A DNA stretch of 6,191 nucleotides from JARDZI01 sp041639705 (GTDB lineage: Bacteria > Bacillota > Clostridia > Clostridiales > Caloramatoraceae), in assembly GCA_041639705.1 (NCBI GenBank), contig JBEQBT010000208.1, positions 1-6,191 on the forward strand. Reading direction: 5' to 3'. Position numbers and translations under genes: made by a program. Shown piece after piece: positions 6,149-6,191 of the stretch (its first letter is position 1; each line of letters begins with the position of its first letter). The notes beneath the pieces are model-generated. The model was not told the DNA's origin. It did not search any database and saw nothing but the letters and a program-made list of their open reading frames with translations.

Positions 6149-6191
6149 TGTCATTCTGAACGTAATGAAGAATCCTAAGATCCTTCACTAC
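6149..6191. repeat. Dispersed-type palindromic repeat, cut by the right edge
   Basis: The left arm starts at TGTCATTCTGAACG (6149) and runs to 6174. After the loop CTAA (6175-6178), the right arm starts at 6179 and is cut at 6191. Of the 13 visible pairs 11 are Watson-Crick and two are A-C on the plus strand, which become G-U pairs in minus-strand RNA. The wording TGTCATTCTGA...GAAGAATC is one I recognise as a widespread bacterial intergenic palindrome (often seen with its partner GATTCTTC...TCAGAATGACA). It is probably a REP/MITE-like repeat of roughly 55 bases; the missing end lies outside the window. Confidence 0.65.

Noticed and set aside
6033..6191. CRISPR array or riboswitch at the right edge
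   Set aside because: There are no regularly spaced identical repeats with unique spacers, and no known riboswitch core was recognised; the element also lies over 180 bases upstream of the regulator's likely transcription start.

Overview
The window looks like chromosomal DNA from a low-GC Gram-positive bacterium, most likely a member of the Clostridia (a Clostridium relative). This rests on the strongly AT-rich base and codon use, the strong purine-rich Shine-Dalgarno sequences, a TTG start codon, the pth-mfd gene pair, and repeat elements at the right edge of a kind I associate with clostridial genomes. The genus is an inference and cannot be proved from this window.

All five genes lie on the minus strand, so transcription runs from right to left. 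In that order they are: an OmpR/PhoB-type response regulator (5156-5833); its membrane sensor histidine kinase (3749-5155), whose ATG directly follows the regulator's stop codon; a membrane-anchored HtrA/DegP-type serine protease (2405-3574); peptidyl-tRNA hydrolase pth (1731-2303); and the N-terminal 560 codons of the transcription-repair coupling factor mfd (1680 to the left edge), which starts with TTG. No frameshifts or broken genes were seen.

There appear to be three transcription units. A promoter with an extended -10 (5861-5869) can drive the two-component pair. A 174-base gap with a good -10 hexamer precedes htrA. A perfect 28-base palindrome overlaps the htrA stop codon and may act as a terminator or attenuator. 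It is followed by a candidate promoter for pth-mfd that carries an internal dyad. The first three genes suggest an envelope-stress module: the kinase senses outside the membrane, the regulator binds DNA, and HtrA degrades or refolds damaged exported protein. This resembles the Bacillus CssRS/HtrA system in logic, but regulation of htrA by this pair is inferred. Pth and Mfd are housekeeping factors for translation and DNA repair.

The right end (5834-6191) has no protein gene. It holds the promoter, an AT-rich stretch, a 12-bp inverted repeat, a roughly 95-base three-hairpin element resembling the structured right end (omega-RNA region) of IS200/IS605 transposons with no transposase beside it, and the first part of a dispersed-type palindromic repeat cut by the window edge. 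I found no clearly new protein system. The most unusual material is this cluster of structured repeats.
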